From the NCBI GenBank assembly GCA_030684395.1, contig JAUXTT010000024.1, positions 1-64,000 of the forward strand: a DNA stretch of 64,000 nt. Direction: 5' to 3'. Every line of letters starts with the position of its first letter. The stretch's first letter is position 1. Source of the stretch: Bacteroidota bacterium. GTDB taxonomy: Bacteria > Bacteroidota > Bacteroidia > B-17B0 > Aurantibacillaceae. Under the pieces are notes generated by a model. The model searched no databases. It was not told the origin of the DNA and saw only the letters and a list, made by a program, of their open reading frames with translations. Both the position numbers and the translations under genes were made by a program. Below, in pieces: positions 17,697-26,623 of this stretch.

Positions 17697-18910
17697 AACA
17701 ACATTTTAACGGCTTTTTTTACACCATTAATAAAAATATCAATTTCTTCTTTCGTGTTATACACTGCAAAACTCGCTCTTACTGTTCCTGGAATTCCCAA
17801 ATGCCTCATTAATGGCTGCGTACAATGATGTCCGGTTCTTACAGCAATTCCCATATTATCCAGCAAGGTGCCGGTATCAAAAGGATGCGTTTTTTTAATG
17901 TTGAAAGAAATTACACCTGCCTTATTCTTTATGTTTCCATAAACTTCAACCTCCTCTATCATTCCCAATTGATCTGAACAATAAGTTAAGAGTTCATGTT
18001 CGTAAGCGGCGATATTTCCCATCCCTACTTCGTTCACAAAATGTAACGCGGCTTTCGTTGCCGGACCACCTTCTATATTTGGTGTTCCTGCTTCAAATTT
18101 ATTTGGAAGATCTGCCCATTCTGTTTTTTCAATAGTTACTGACTTAATAATCCCTCCACCGTATTGATAAGGTGGCATTGCTTCCAGTAATTCTTCTTTC
18201 GCAAACAATACTCCCATTCCGGTAGGGCCATAAAGTTTATGCATACTGAATACATAAAAATCAGCACCTAACTTTTGCACATCAACTCTTAAATGTGGAA
18301 CGGCCTGAGCTCCGTCTATTAATACTTTCGCTCCGTGTTTTTTTGCTTCAGATATTATTTCTTCAAGAGGATTAACCAAACCCAAACTATTACTTACATG
18401 AGCAATGGCAACCAGCTTCGTTTTTGGAGACAACAATTTCTTGTAAGCCTCCATATTCAATTCACCCTCTTTTGTGAGAGGAATAACTTTCATACTAATT
18501 CCTTTTTCGTCACGCAGGTTTTGCCATGGAAGGAAATTAGAGTGATGCTCCATTTCAGAAACAATGATCTCGTCGCCCGGTTTCAAAAATGCCCTTGAAA
18601 AAGAACTTGCTACCAGGTTTATTGAATCAGTAGTTCCCTTTGTAAAAACGATCTCGTGTGCATAAGTAGCATTTATGAATTTCTGAACTGCTATGCGTGC
18701 GTTCTCATATTCAATAGTCATTTCACGGCTTAATGTGTGAACGCCACGATGAATGTTACTATTCAGTTCCGAATAATAATTAACAATAGAATCAATTACA
18801 CGTTTTGGTTTTTGAGTGGTTGCTCCATTATCAAAATAAACCAAAGGATTTCCGTTTACTTTTCTGTTCAGTATCGGAAATTGTTGTCTAATGTAATTTA
18901 CATCTATCAT
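17693..18910 (-). CDS. sufS: Cysteine desulfurase SufS (class II NifS-like, PLP enzyme)
   Basis: The 405-residue enzyme converts cysteine to alanine and a protein persulfide. The PLP-binding lysine is K225 in MHKLYGPTGMG, and the catalytic cysteine is C363 in RTGHHCTQPLM. The start DVNYIRQQFPIL and the motif YFDNGATTQKP are typical of the SufS/CsdA group rather than IscS. It lies five bases after sufD and overlaps sufE. Confidence 0.97.
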   Translation of the reverse strand: MIDVNYIRQQFPILNRKVNGNPLVYFDNGATTQKPKRVIDSIVNYYSELNSNIHRGVHTLSREMTIEYENARIAVQKFINATYAHEIVFTKGTTDSINLVASSFSRAFLKPGDEIIVSEMEHHSNFLPWQNLRDEKGISMKVIPLTKEGELNMEAYKKLLSPKTKLVAIAHVSNSLGLVNPLEEIISEAKKHGAKVLIDGAQAVPHLRVDVQKLGADFYVFSMHKLYGPTGMGVLFAKEELLEAMPPYQYGGGIIKSVTIEKTEWADLPNKFEAGTPNIEGGPATKAALHFVNEVGMGNIAAYEHELLTYCSDQLGMIEEVEVYGNIKNKAGVISFNIKKTHPFDTGTLLDNMGIAVRTGHHCTQPLMRHLGIPGTVRASFAVYNTKEEIDIFINGVKKAVKMLL

Positions 18911-18915
18911 AAATC

Positions 18916-20196
18916 TTATTTCAATGATTCTTCAAATAATTCTAAAACCTTATCATGCAAAGAAGGAATTTCGATCTTATCGATCAGTTCCTGAGCAAAT
19001 GCCTGTAACAATAATTTACGTGCAGACTCATCTCCAATTCCACGGGCTTTCAAGTAGAATAAAGCATCTTCATCCACTTTTCCGGTAGATGTTCCGTGAG
19101 AACATTTTACATCATCAGCATAGATCTCTAATTGTGGTTTGGTGTAAATGCTCGCATCATCGCTCATCAAAATATTTTTACTGCTTTGATAAGCATTTGT
19201 CTTTTGAGCATCTCTCCGAACCATGATCTTACCATTAAAAACCAATGATGATTTCTCGTAGGCAATTCCTTTGTACAACTCATTCGTGTTGCAATTCGGC
19301 ATTGCATGATCAATGTATGTGTGGTTATCTATCAAAGCATTATGTCTTCCAATGATCAGCCCGTTTAAATGGGCTTCAATATTTTGACCAAACAAACGAA
19401 CATGGTGATTGTTCCTTACTAAACTCCCACTGAAAATAAATGTGGCAGCATCGTAAACACTGTTCGAAGACTGAACAACTTCAGTGGTAATTACACCAAA
19501 AGCGTTATCCCCTTCGTTTTGAATTTTATAATGTTTCACCTGAGCATTTTCCCCTACTACAATTTCTGAAGTATGTGTAGAGAAAAAATTAGCTCCCTTT
19601 GAATAATAGTCATCAATGATCTGCACATTGCTTCCTGCCCCACATACAATCAATGTTCTTGGATTAATTACTGAAACAGAAATCGGATCAGTAAGATAAT
19701 GGATATAAACAGGCTTGTCGATTTTTGCGTTTTTCTCAACATACACAAACAGCCCTTTCTGGCAATAAGCTGTATTTAATGCGACAAAAACACTTGAAGT
19801 AGGTTTAGCATGTGCTCCCAGGTTTTTTTCTACCACTTCCTTATGCGTTTTTTGCGCTGCTACCAGGTCACAAATCACCAATCCTTCTGCTTTACCTGAT
19901 ACACTCTCAAACCTTCCATTAATAATGTAAACATTAATTGCATCAACAACAACCGGAGGCATATTAATTTCAGAGAAGGAATTATTTATCTCTTTGAATT
20001 CCTTTCTAAAAACCGCGTCTACATTACAATACTTGAATTCTTCATGTTTATTGGTAGGCAATCCTTCTATTTCAACAAACTGAAGTGCTTCCCCGATCAT
20101 ATCGAATCCGAACACATTATTTTTGTCTCCAACTCTGCTTAATGCAGCTGTAAGGTTTTGAGCAGTACTTATTTTATTTTCTAATGAGATCGACAT
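18916..20196 (-). CDS. sufD: Fe-S cluster assembly protein SufD
   Basis: The 426-residue protein is the SufB paralogue of the SufBC2D scaffold. It is recognised by its beta-helix core, and the C-terminal motif KCSHGTSTGKVDEDALFYL followed by GIGDESARKLLLQAFA is characteristic of SufD. It is placed between sufC and sufS with gaps of two and five bases. Confidence 0.96.
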   Translation of the reverse strand: MSISLENKISTAQNLTAALSRVGDKNNVFGFDMIGEALQFVEIEGLPTNKHEEFKYCNVDAVFRKEFKEINNSFSEINMPPVVVDAINVYIINGRFESVSGKAEGLVICDLVAAQKTHKEVVEKNLGAHAKPTSSVFVALNTAYCQKGLFVYVEKNAKIDKPVYIHYLTDPISVSVINPRTLIVCGAGSNVQIIDDYYSKGANFFSTHTSEIVVGENAQVKHYKIQNEGDNAFGVITTEVVQSSNSVYDAATFIFSGSLVRNNHHVRLFGQNIEAHLNGLIIGRHNALIDNHTYIDHAMPNCNTNELYKGIAYEKSSLVFNGKIMVRRDAQKTNAYQSSKNILMSDDASIYTKPQLEIYADDVKCSHGTSTGKVDEDALFYLKARGIGDESARKLLLQAFAQELIDKIEIPSLHDKVLELFEESLK

Positions 20197-20198
20197 TC

Positions 20199-20954
20199 TT
20201 AAACTGTTTCAAACTGTTTTTTAATTTCATCATATCCTTTTTCTTCCAACTCAAGCGCTAATTCTTTTCCGCCCGATTTTACGATTTTTCCGTTATATAA
20301 AACATGAACAAAATCAGGAATGATGTAATCTAATAAACGTTGGTAGTGAGTAATCACTAAAAAAGCATTGTCTTTAGTACGTAATTTATTCACTCCGCTC
20401 GCTACAATTTTCAAAGCATCTATATCCAAACCTGAATCCGTTTCATCCAAAATAGAAAAAGATGGGTTCAACATTGCCATTTGAAAAATCTCATTACGTT
20501 TTTTCTCACCACCACTGAAACCTTCGTTTACACTACGGTTTGCCAATTTACCATCCAGCTCAACCAAATGCTGTTTTTCTTTCACAAGAGCTAAAAAGTC
20601 TTTTGCTTCCATTGGAGCTTGCCCTTTGTATTCTCTTGTTTCGTTAATTGCGGTTTTCAAAAAATTGATATTGCTCACCCCCGGAATTTCTACCGGATAT
20701 TGAAACGCCAAAAACACACCTTCACGTGCGCGGTCTTCCGGAGCAAGTTCCAATAGATTTTTCCCGTTAAAAGTTACTTCACCTTCTGTTACTTCGTAAT
20801 CTGCTCTGCCTGCCAAAACATTTGATAAGGTTGATTTCCCTGAACCATTTGGTCCCATGATAGCGTGAACTTCACCTGCTTTTATTTCCAGATCAATTCC
20901 CTTTAATATTTCTTTTCCTTCTACTGAAGCTCTGAGATTTTTTATTGTGATCAT
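20199..20954 (-). CDS. sufC: Fe-S cluster assembly ATPase SufC
   Basis: This 251-residue ABC-type ATPase powers the SufBC2D scaffold in the cytosol. Walker A is GPNGSGKST (residues 34-42), the signature is GFSGGEKKRNEI, and Walker B ends in SILDETDSGLD, where SufC proteins carry DETDSGLD. The length is typical. It is 41 bp after sufB. Confidence 0.97.
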   Translation of the reverse strand: MITIKNLRASVEGKEILKGIDLEIKAGEVHAIMGPNGSGKSTLSNVLAGRADYEVTEGEVTFNGKNLLELAPEDRAREGVFLAFQYPVEIPGVSNINFLKTAINETREYKGQAPMEAKDFLALVKEKQHLVELDGKLANRSVNEGFSGGEKKRNEIFQMAMLNPSFSILDETDSGLDIDALKIVASGVNKLRTKDNAFLVITHYQRLLDYIIPDFVHVLYNGKIVKSGGKELALELEEKGYDEIKKQFETV

Positions 20955-20995
20955 TTATATAAATTCAAAAATTGATAATTAAAAATTCAAAATTA

Positions 20996-22450
20996 TTACC
21001 CTACACTTCCTTCAAGGCTTATCGCTAAAAGCTTTTGTGCCTCTATTGCAAACTCCATTGGAAGTTTATTCAACACTTCTCTGCAATATCCGTTAACGAT
21101 CAATCCAATTGCTTTCTCTGTACTGATACCTCTTTGATTACAATAAAACAATTGGTCTTCCCCGATTTTAGAAGTAGTTGCCTCATGCTCTACCACAGCA
21201 GTTTTATCTTTTATTTCAATGTATGGAAAAGTGTGTGCACCACATTTATCTCCCATCAACAAACTATCGCACTGAGAAAAATTACGTGCATTGACAGCGC
21301 CCTTTTTAATTTGAACCAATCCTCTGTATGAGTTATTACTAACACCTGCAGAAATACCTTTCGATATAATGGTTGATTTTGTATTCTTACCAAGATGGAT
21401 CATCTTAGTTCCGGTATCAGCTTGCTGGTGATTGTTTGTAAGTGCAACCGAATAAAATTCACCTACACTGTTATCTCCTTTTAAAATTACCGAAGGATAT
21501 TTCCATGTGATCGCAGAACCTGTTTCAACTTGGGTCCAGCTGATTTTACTGTAGTCACCTACACACAAACCACGCTTAGTTACAAAGTTGAAAATTCCAC
21601 CAACACCATTTTTATCTCCGGGATACCAATTCTGAACTGTGCTGTATTTTACTTCTGCATTTTTATGTGCAATAATTTCTACAATAGCAGCGTGTAATTG
21701 ATTCTCGTCACGTTGTGGCGCTGTACATCCTTCCAGGTAACTCACATACGATTCTTCATCAGCAACAATCAGGGTACGTTCAAACTGCCCGGTACCTGAA
21801 GAGTTGATTCGGAAATAAGTAGAAAGTTCCATTGGGCAACGAACACCTTTTGGAATATAACAGAATGATCCATCACTAAATACTGCTCCGTTTAATGCAG
21901 CGTAATAATTATCAGTATAAGGAACAACCATTCCCATATATTTTTTGATCAAGTCAGGGTGTTCCTGAACTGCTTCACTAAAGGAACAAAATATAATTCC
22001 TTTTTCAGCAAGTGTTTCTCTGAAAGTTGTTTTAACAGAAATACTGTCGAACACCGCATCAACAGCAATGTTAGAAGACACACCTGTCAAACGTTTTTGC
22101 TCTTCTAAAGAGATCCCAAGTTTTTCGAACGTTTTTAAAAGTTCAGGATCTACTTCATCCAAACTCGCTAATTCCGGTTTTACTTTAGGTGCAGAATAGT
22201 AAGAAATCTCCTGAAAATCAATTTTCGGATATGGGAAATATGCCCAGTTACTTGGCTCCTTCATGGTAAGCCAGTACCTGTATGATTTCAAACGAAACTC
22301 AAGCATCCACTCCGGTTCGTTCTTTTTGTGAGATAACAAGCGAATAACATCTTCGTTCAAACCTTTTTTAAAAGTGTCTGATTCAATATCGGTGGTAAAT
22401 CCCCACTTATATTCGCTGTTAATATGCTCTTCTAAAATTTCGTTAGCCAT
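20996..22450 (-). CDS. sufB: Fe-S cluster assembly protein SufB
   Basis: The 484-residue scaffold subunit on which the cluster is built. Conserved features include [56 protein letters not shown] and the C-terminal [17 protein letters not shown]. The conserved cysteine in SQCDSLL is present. It is the second gene of the operon, 72 bp after the A-type carrier gene. Confidence 0.97.
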   Translation of the reverse strand: MANEILEEHINSEYKWGFTTDIESDTFKKGLNEDVIRLLSHKKNEPEWMLEFRLKSYRYWLTMKEPSNWAYFPYPKIDFQEISYYSAPKVKPELASLDEVDPELLKTFEKLGISLEEQKRLTGVSSNIAVDAVFDSISVKTTFRETLAEKGIIFCSFSEAVQEHPDLIKKYMGMVVPYTDNYYAALNGAVFSDGSFCYIPKGVRCPMELSTYFRINSSGTGQFERTLIVADEESYVSYLEGCTAPQRDENQLHAAIVEIIAHKNAEVKYSTVQNWYPGDKNGVGGIFNFVTKRGLCVGDYSKISWTQVETGSAITWKYPSVILKGDNSVGEFYSVALTNNHQQADTGTKMIHLGKNTKSTIISKGISAGVSNNSYRGLVQIKKGAVNARNFSQCDSLLMGDKCGAHTFPYIEIKDKTAVVEHEATTSKIGEDQLFYCNQRGISTEKAIGLIVNGYCREVLNKLPMEFAIEAQKLLAISLEGSVG

Positions 22451-22522
22451 TGATATTTTTGATTTAAGACGTACTATTTCTGAACGAACAGAAATACCAT
22501 CTCCTCATTTTATTAATTTAGA

Positions 22523-22849
22523 TTAAACTGAAAAAGATTCTCCGCATCCACAAGTTCTGGAAGCATTTGGGTTCTGAAAAATGAAGCCTTTACCATTGAT
22601 ACCGCCACTGTATTCCAACTGCGTACCGATCAAATAAAGAAAACTCTTTTTGTCGCAAACAATCTTCACACCTTTGTCTTCAAAAACTTGATCACCTTCT
22701 TTTGCGATGTGATCAAATTCCAATTTATAGCTGAGCCCGGAGCAACCTCCTCCTTCAACTCCTACACGAATAAACGTTCCCTCAGGTTTATTTTCATCCT
22801 GTATCAACTTCAACGCATAATCGCGTGCTGAATCTGTTACTGTAATCAT
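22523..22849 (-). CDS. sufA: A-type iron-sulfur carrier (SufA/IscA/HesB family)
   Basis: A 108-residue protein with the three conserved cysteines of A-type carriers: C36 in GGCSGL and C100 and C102 in TCGCGESF. It receives clusters from the SUF scaffold and transfers them to apo-proteins. It is the promoter-proximal gene of the seven-gene operon. The start codon lies 31 bases from a palindromic operator. The SufA name reflects context; the sequence alone would also allow IscA or ErpA. Confidence 0.92.
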   Translation of the reverse strand: MITVTDSARDYALKLIQDENKPEGTFIRVGVEGGGCSGLSYKLEFDHIAKEGDQVFEDKGVKIVCDKKSFLYLIGTQLEYSGGINGKGFIFQNPNASRTCGCGESFSV

Positions 22850-22879
22850 GATAATATGTATTTTTTGCCGTTAAACTTA

Positions 22880-22896
22880 TTTAGATTAAGTCTAAA
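22880..22896. promoter_or_regulatory. Palindromic operator at the SUF operon transcription start
   Basis: TTTAGATTAAGTCTAAA has perfect six-base arms TTTAGA/TCTAAA around a five-base spacer. It begins eight bases downstream of the -7 box, on or just after the expected transcription start, where a bound repressor would block the polymerase. The regulator is not identified. An iron- or Fe-S-responsive repressor is inferred only from the operon it controls. Confidence 0.65.
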
Positions 22897-22903
22897 CATA
22901 CTG

Positions 22904-22935
22904 CAAAAATACCACAAATGCGGTATATAGCCAAA
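22904..22935 (-). promoter_or_regulatory. Promoter of the SUF operon
   Basis: On the minus strand TTTG (22935-22932), a 20-base spacer and TATTTTTG (22911-22904) match the Bacteroidota housekeeping promoter TTTG-N19/20-TAnnTTTG. The sufA start is 55 bases downstream. Confidence 0.75.
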
Positions 22936-22986
22936 TACAATTAGCATGAAATCGACAAAAATTGATAAAGAGGGGTAAAAAGCTAT

Positions 22987-23163
22987 TTATCCTCCGATTG
23001 GGATGCCCATTTTAATCCTAATACAGAAAAAAGGATAGTTTTTATGACCTGTTGTAAGTCCACTTTCATAAGAATGCCCGTTTTGTGGATTCAAATACGC
23101 CAGGTATTTCCTGTCGTGGATTCTATAATTAGAATCATCGGGGAAATGGTTTGCGTTTCCTTT
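22987..23163 (-). pseudogene. Remnant of an unknown gene (C-terminal fragment without a start codon)
   Basis: The minus strand has an open frame of 58 codons running from a TGA at 23166-23164 to a TAA at 22989-22987, with no usable start in its first 45 codons. The encoded text is protein-like and unlike random translation. It holds YRIHDRKYLAYLNPQNGHSY and ends NYPFFCIRIKMGIPIGG. It lies upstream of the SUF promoter and downstream of nothing on that strand. I read it as the tail of a lost gene. I do not recognise the family. Confidence 0.4.
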
Positions 23164-23296
23164 TCATGTTAAAACCTTGACACTAGACTAAAGACTTTTT
23201 CTAATCCACAAACCTTACTATTTTCAAGATACACAAAACACGATTGGATCTTAAATCCAATAATTTTTAGGTATTTTCGCACCCATTCTTATTTGT

Positions 23297-24787
23297 ATGA
23301 AAAAGCTTTATTTAACAATATTAATTATTCTGACAGCACTGTTAAGTAATGCTCAAAAAACAGAACTTACTGATGGGGCAAAACTTGGTAAAGTGACTAG
23401 TTTTTTTGAAAAGGGCCGAATTGGAAATGATGCTGACAATGTTTATTATCTGACCTATAATAATCTTAAGCCACTTGGGTCCTGGGAAGGATTAAAAATA
23501 GAAAAATATTCTTTTTCTACAACTCTTTTAGTCTTTGAAACAAACCTTCAACCGAAAACAATTGATGGAGTCGAATCAGTATATAACAGATCATTTCTGG
23601 CAGGTGATTTCATTTACATTATTTCAACAACCTTTAATAAAGAAATAAATAAATACAGTCTTTACTTGGAAAAGCTGAATAGAAAAACCGGCGAATCAAT
23701 TTCTGATCCTGAATTGATATATAGTACTATAGTAAAAAACGAAAATTCCAAAGGACGATTTACTTCCCAGTTTAATCCGAATATACACAAAATGATGTTT
23801 TGTTACACTCCTTCAGGTGAAACAGATACTTTTTTCTATGAGATAAGAGATCAGTCCGCAAAAGTCATCTGGAGTAATAATCTAAAATTCCCATACACCA
23901 ACGAAAAGTTTGAATTGATAAATAGAGAGGTGGATGATATGGGAAATATCTATATACTTCTAAGAAAAGAAGAAAAGGAAAGGAAAAAAAACAAACACGC
24001 CAAACGATATGATCTCTTAACATATGATGCGGTTACAAAAGTATTGCAACAAAAAGAACTTAATCTCGCAAATGAGTATCTTACAGTTCCTTTTTTGGAG
24101 TTAGAAGAGGAAAAAATTGTCATTGGTGGTTACTGTTGTTCTTTTTCATCTGAAGACCTTGCCGGCGCATTTTTTACAAAACTTGGCAAGAAAGAGAAGA
24201 ATGTTCTTTCTTCCTCTTATGTTGACTTTCCTGAAGAAATTACAAAGAAACCTAAAACACCGGGTGAAATAAACTTTCTGGATCAACTTGGCGATTTTCA
24301 CTTTATTGGTTCACATCTTAAAAAAGACGGCGGGTATTATTTTATGGCTGAACAATTTCTTAAAGGGGAATTGAATTATCACTATGATGAAATACTCGTT
24401 GCAAATGTAGATGTAAGTGGTAATATCACCTGGATCAAAAAAGTTCCCAAACGCACAGAAATGTCAGTCCATTCACTAATTACAACAGTATGGTTTACCG
24501 TAAATGATAACCTTGTGTTTTTATATAACGATTTTCGGAGAAACATTATTCCTGACTCCGTTGAGCTAACTAAAAAAGAAGCTAAACGATTAATGACCGA
24601 ACAAATTGTTGTAATGGCAGCAGTTGATGCAAGTGGAGTGGTTGAGAAAAAAGAGTTAATTCGTTACGAAGACAGCTATTTGATAATCCCTTTTCTTTCT
24701 TGCAAAATAAATCCAACTGAAGTGTGGCTATATGGCATTTTATACAAAGACTATACATATAGGTCAACAAAACTAAAGTTTAAATAA
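23297..24787 (+). CDS. Secreted protein of unknown function
   Basis: The 496-residue product starts with a clear signal peptide (residues 1-19, ending LLSNAQ). The rest is rich in beta-strand patterns and charged residues (KKEERKKNKHAKR near residue 230), with repeating strand-turn units such as YDAVTKVLQQKELNL and ANVDVSGNITWIKKV. These units suggest a beta-propeller-like fold. No catalytic motif, lipobox or sorting domain is seen. The gene converges on truB, with no overlap and one base between stops. Confidence 0.75.
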   Translation: MKKLYLTILIILTALLSNAQKTELTDGAKLGKVTSFFEKGRIGNDADNVYYLTYNNLKPLGSWEGLKIEKYSFSTTLLVFETNLQPKTIDGVESVYNRSFLAGDFIYIISTTFNKEINKYSLYLEKLNRKTGESISDPELIYSTIVKNENSKGRFTSQFNPNIHKMMFCYTPSGETDTFFYEIRDQSAKVIWSNNLKFPYTNEKFELINREVDDMGNIYILLRKEEKERKKNKHAKRYDLLTYDAVTKVLQQKELNLANEYLTVPFLELEEEKIVIGGYCCSFSSEDLAGAFFTKLGKKEKNVLSSSYVDFPEEITKKPKTPGEINFLDQLGDFHFIGSHLKKDGGYYFMAEQFLKGELNYHYDEILVANVDVSGNITWIKKVPKRTEMSVHSLITTVWFTVNDNLVFLYNDFRRNIIPDSVELTKKEAKRLMTEQIVVMAAVDASGVVEKKELIRYEDSYLIIPFLSCKINPTEVWLYGILYKDYTYRSTKLKFK

Positions 24788-24788
24788 A

Positions 24789-25496
24789 TTATAAAAGACT
24801 CAAGCTGTCCTTCACATCAAACTCTCCTATTCTTTCTCTTCTTAAAGAAGTAAGATGAGCCCCGCTATTCAACTCCAATCCAAAATCACGGGCAATAGAA
24901 CGAATATAAGTTCCTTTACTGCATACTATTCGAAAACTGATCTCAGGCATATTGATCTTTTCTATTACAAATGATCTGATGTCGATTTCCCTTGATTTTA
25001 ATTCTACTTCCTGGCCGGCACGGGCCATATCATATGAACGTTTTCCGCCTACTTTGATAGCTGAGAATACAGGTGGTGTTTGTTGTTGAAGCCCTGTGAA
25101 TTTTTTTGCAGCTTCCAAAATCATTTCTTCAGTGATGTGTTCAGTTGGAAATGTTTGATCAACTTCTTTTTCAAGATCGAAACAAGGAGTAGTTGCACCT
25201 AACATAAATGTTCCGGTGTATTCCTTCTCCATTCCCATATAAGATTCTATTTGCTTGGTCATTTTACCGGTGCAAATAATGAGAAGGCCTGTAGCTAACG
25301 GATCTAAAGTTCCTGCATGGCCAACTCTTGCTTTTAGCTTTACTCCGTCTTTTACAAATGAAGGATGGTTTTTTATAGAATGCTTGATTTTATTTACAGC
25401 ATTAAAAGATGTCCAGGTTAAAGGCTTATCAATTAACAGAGTTACTCCGCTTGCGAAGTCGAGATCGGGTGTGTTTAAATATTCGGAGAAGAGCAT
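24789..25496 (-). CDS. truB: tRNA pseudouridine(55) synthase TruB
   Basis: This enzyme makes pseudouridine 55 in the T-loop of tRNA. The 235-residue protein from the ATG at 25496 has LLIDKPLTWTSFNAVNKIK and the catalytic motif GHAGTLDPLATG with D65. A longer frame extends upstream to 25571. The chosen start removes a cysteine- and tyrosine-rich stretch that is really the 3' end of uppP read in another frame, and it leaves two bases between the uppP stop and this ATG. The C-terminal PUA-like part is short, as in other Bacteroidota. Confidence 0.95.
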   Translation of the reverse strand: MLFSEYLNTPDLDFASGVTLLIDKPLTWTSFNAVNKIKHSIKNHPSFVKDGVKLKARVGHAGTLDPLATGLLIICTGKMTKQIESYMGMEKEYTGTFMLGATTPCFDLEKEVDQTFPTEHITEEMILEAAKKFTGLQQQTPPVFSAIKVGGKRSYDMARAGQEVELKSREIDIRSFVIEKINMPEISFRIVCSKGTYIRSIARDFGLELNSGAHLTSLRRERIGEFDVKDSLSLL

Positions 25497-25498
25497 GA

Positions 25499-26293
25499 TC
25501 AGATCACTTGCAGATTTTGACCACTTAGATAAAGAATAATAATAACAGCACCAACAGCTATACGATACCAACCAAATACTTTGAAACCATATTTATTTAA
25601 GAACCCAATGAAACTTTTAATCGCTAATAGGGCAACAATAAACGCAACTACGTTTCCTATAGCAAGCAATTGTATTTGTTCGCCTGTTGGCATTCCCGAT
25701 TCTTTCATGAACTTATACATTTTATAGGCAGTTGCCGCAAACATAGTGGGAACAGCTAAAAAGAAAGAAAACTCTGCGGCGGCTTTACGTGTTAGTTTTT
25801 GTGACATACCACCCACAATAGTTGCTCCGCTTCTGGAAACACCCGGTATCATAGCAATACACTGAAACAATCCGATTTTGAAAGCGGTAAGTTTATCAAC
25901 CTTATCTGTATCATCCACTTCATCTTTGGAAAACAAACGATCAGCAAACAATAAAATAATTCCTCCCAAAAACAAAGAAATAGCAACCCCAAGCGGAGTC
26001 TCAAGTAATTCATCAATATAATCGCTCAATAATTTTCCTAAAATGGCAGATGGAATAAATGCAATAACGAGTTTCACATAAAAATCAACCGACTTCACAA
26101 ATCTTTTGAAATACAATACAAGAACCGAAAGTATGGCCCCCAATTGAATTGCAATTGTAAAGAGTTTCACAAACTTATCAGATGCAATTCCCATAGCGGA
26201 AGAGGCAATGATCATGTGTCCGGTAGAAGAAACGGGAAGAAATTCGGTAAGCCCTTCAATAATGGCTAAAACAATAGCTTGAAAAACGTTCAT
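25499..26293 (-). CDS. uppP: Undecaprenyl-diphosphatase UppP (BacA)
   Basis: This integral membrane enzyme dephosphorylates undecaprenyl diphosphate to recycle the lipid carrier for cell-wall synthesis. The 264-residue protein has several hydrophobic segments and the family motifs [16 protein letters not shown] (residues 13-28) and [13 protein letters not shown] in the second half. Its ATG overlaps the stop of the DUF3098 gene (TAATG), and truB follows after two bases, so the three genes form a tight operon. Confidence 0.96.
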   Translation of the reverse strand: MNVFQAIVLAIIEGLTEFLPVSSTGHMIIASSAMGIASDKFVKLFTIAIQLGAILSVLVLYFKRFVKSVDFYVKLVIAFIPSAILGKLLSDYIDELLETPLGVAISLFLGGIILLFADRLFSKDEVDDTDKVDKLTAFKIGLFQCIAMIPGVSRSGATIVGGMSQKLTRKAAAEFSFFLAVPTMFAATAYKMYKFMKESGMPTGEQIQLLAIGNVVAFIVALLAIKSFIGFLNKYGFKVFGWYRIAVGAVIIILYLSGQNLQVI

Positions 26294-26544
26294 TATTCTG
26301 CGTTTTCTGCTTTGTTTTTAGGTTTGCGCATAATAGCAACAATAACAACCACAAATCCTAAAAGACAAGTAACGGGTGCTACAACTATACGTTGCGTATT
26401 GAAGATCTCAGGATTAAATACAGCAGGATCATCGCTACCGCCACCGATCATAAGAATATAACCTAAAGCAATAAGTGCAATACCAGCCAAAAGAATTTTA
26501 TAATTCTCTTTTGCTATTCCGAAACCAAGTTGTGAGTTGCTCAT
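26293..26544 (-). CDS. DUF3098 small membrane protein
   Basis: An 83-residue protein with two transmembrane segments (about 17-38 and 52-72) separated by [19 protein letters not shown], the DUF3098 pattern. In many Bacteroidota this gene sits between ftsX and uppP. Here uppP and truB follow, but no ftsX precedes it; dsbD lies upstream instead. The function is unknown, and a role with the divisome or envelope is suggested only by the neighbourhood. Confidence 0.88.
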   Translation of the reverse strand: MSNSQLGFGIAKENYKILLAGIALIALGYILMIGGGSDDPAVFNPEIFNTQRIVVAPVTCLLGFVVVIVAIMRKPKNKAENAE

Positions 26545-26623
26545 TGTAATTTTTAATAGGGTAGCAAATATAGGAAAATTTCTGATTTTTGACGGATGAT
26601 TTTTGATTCTTAGTCCTTAAAAA

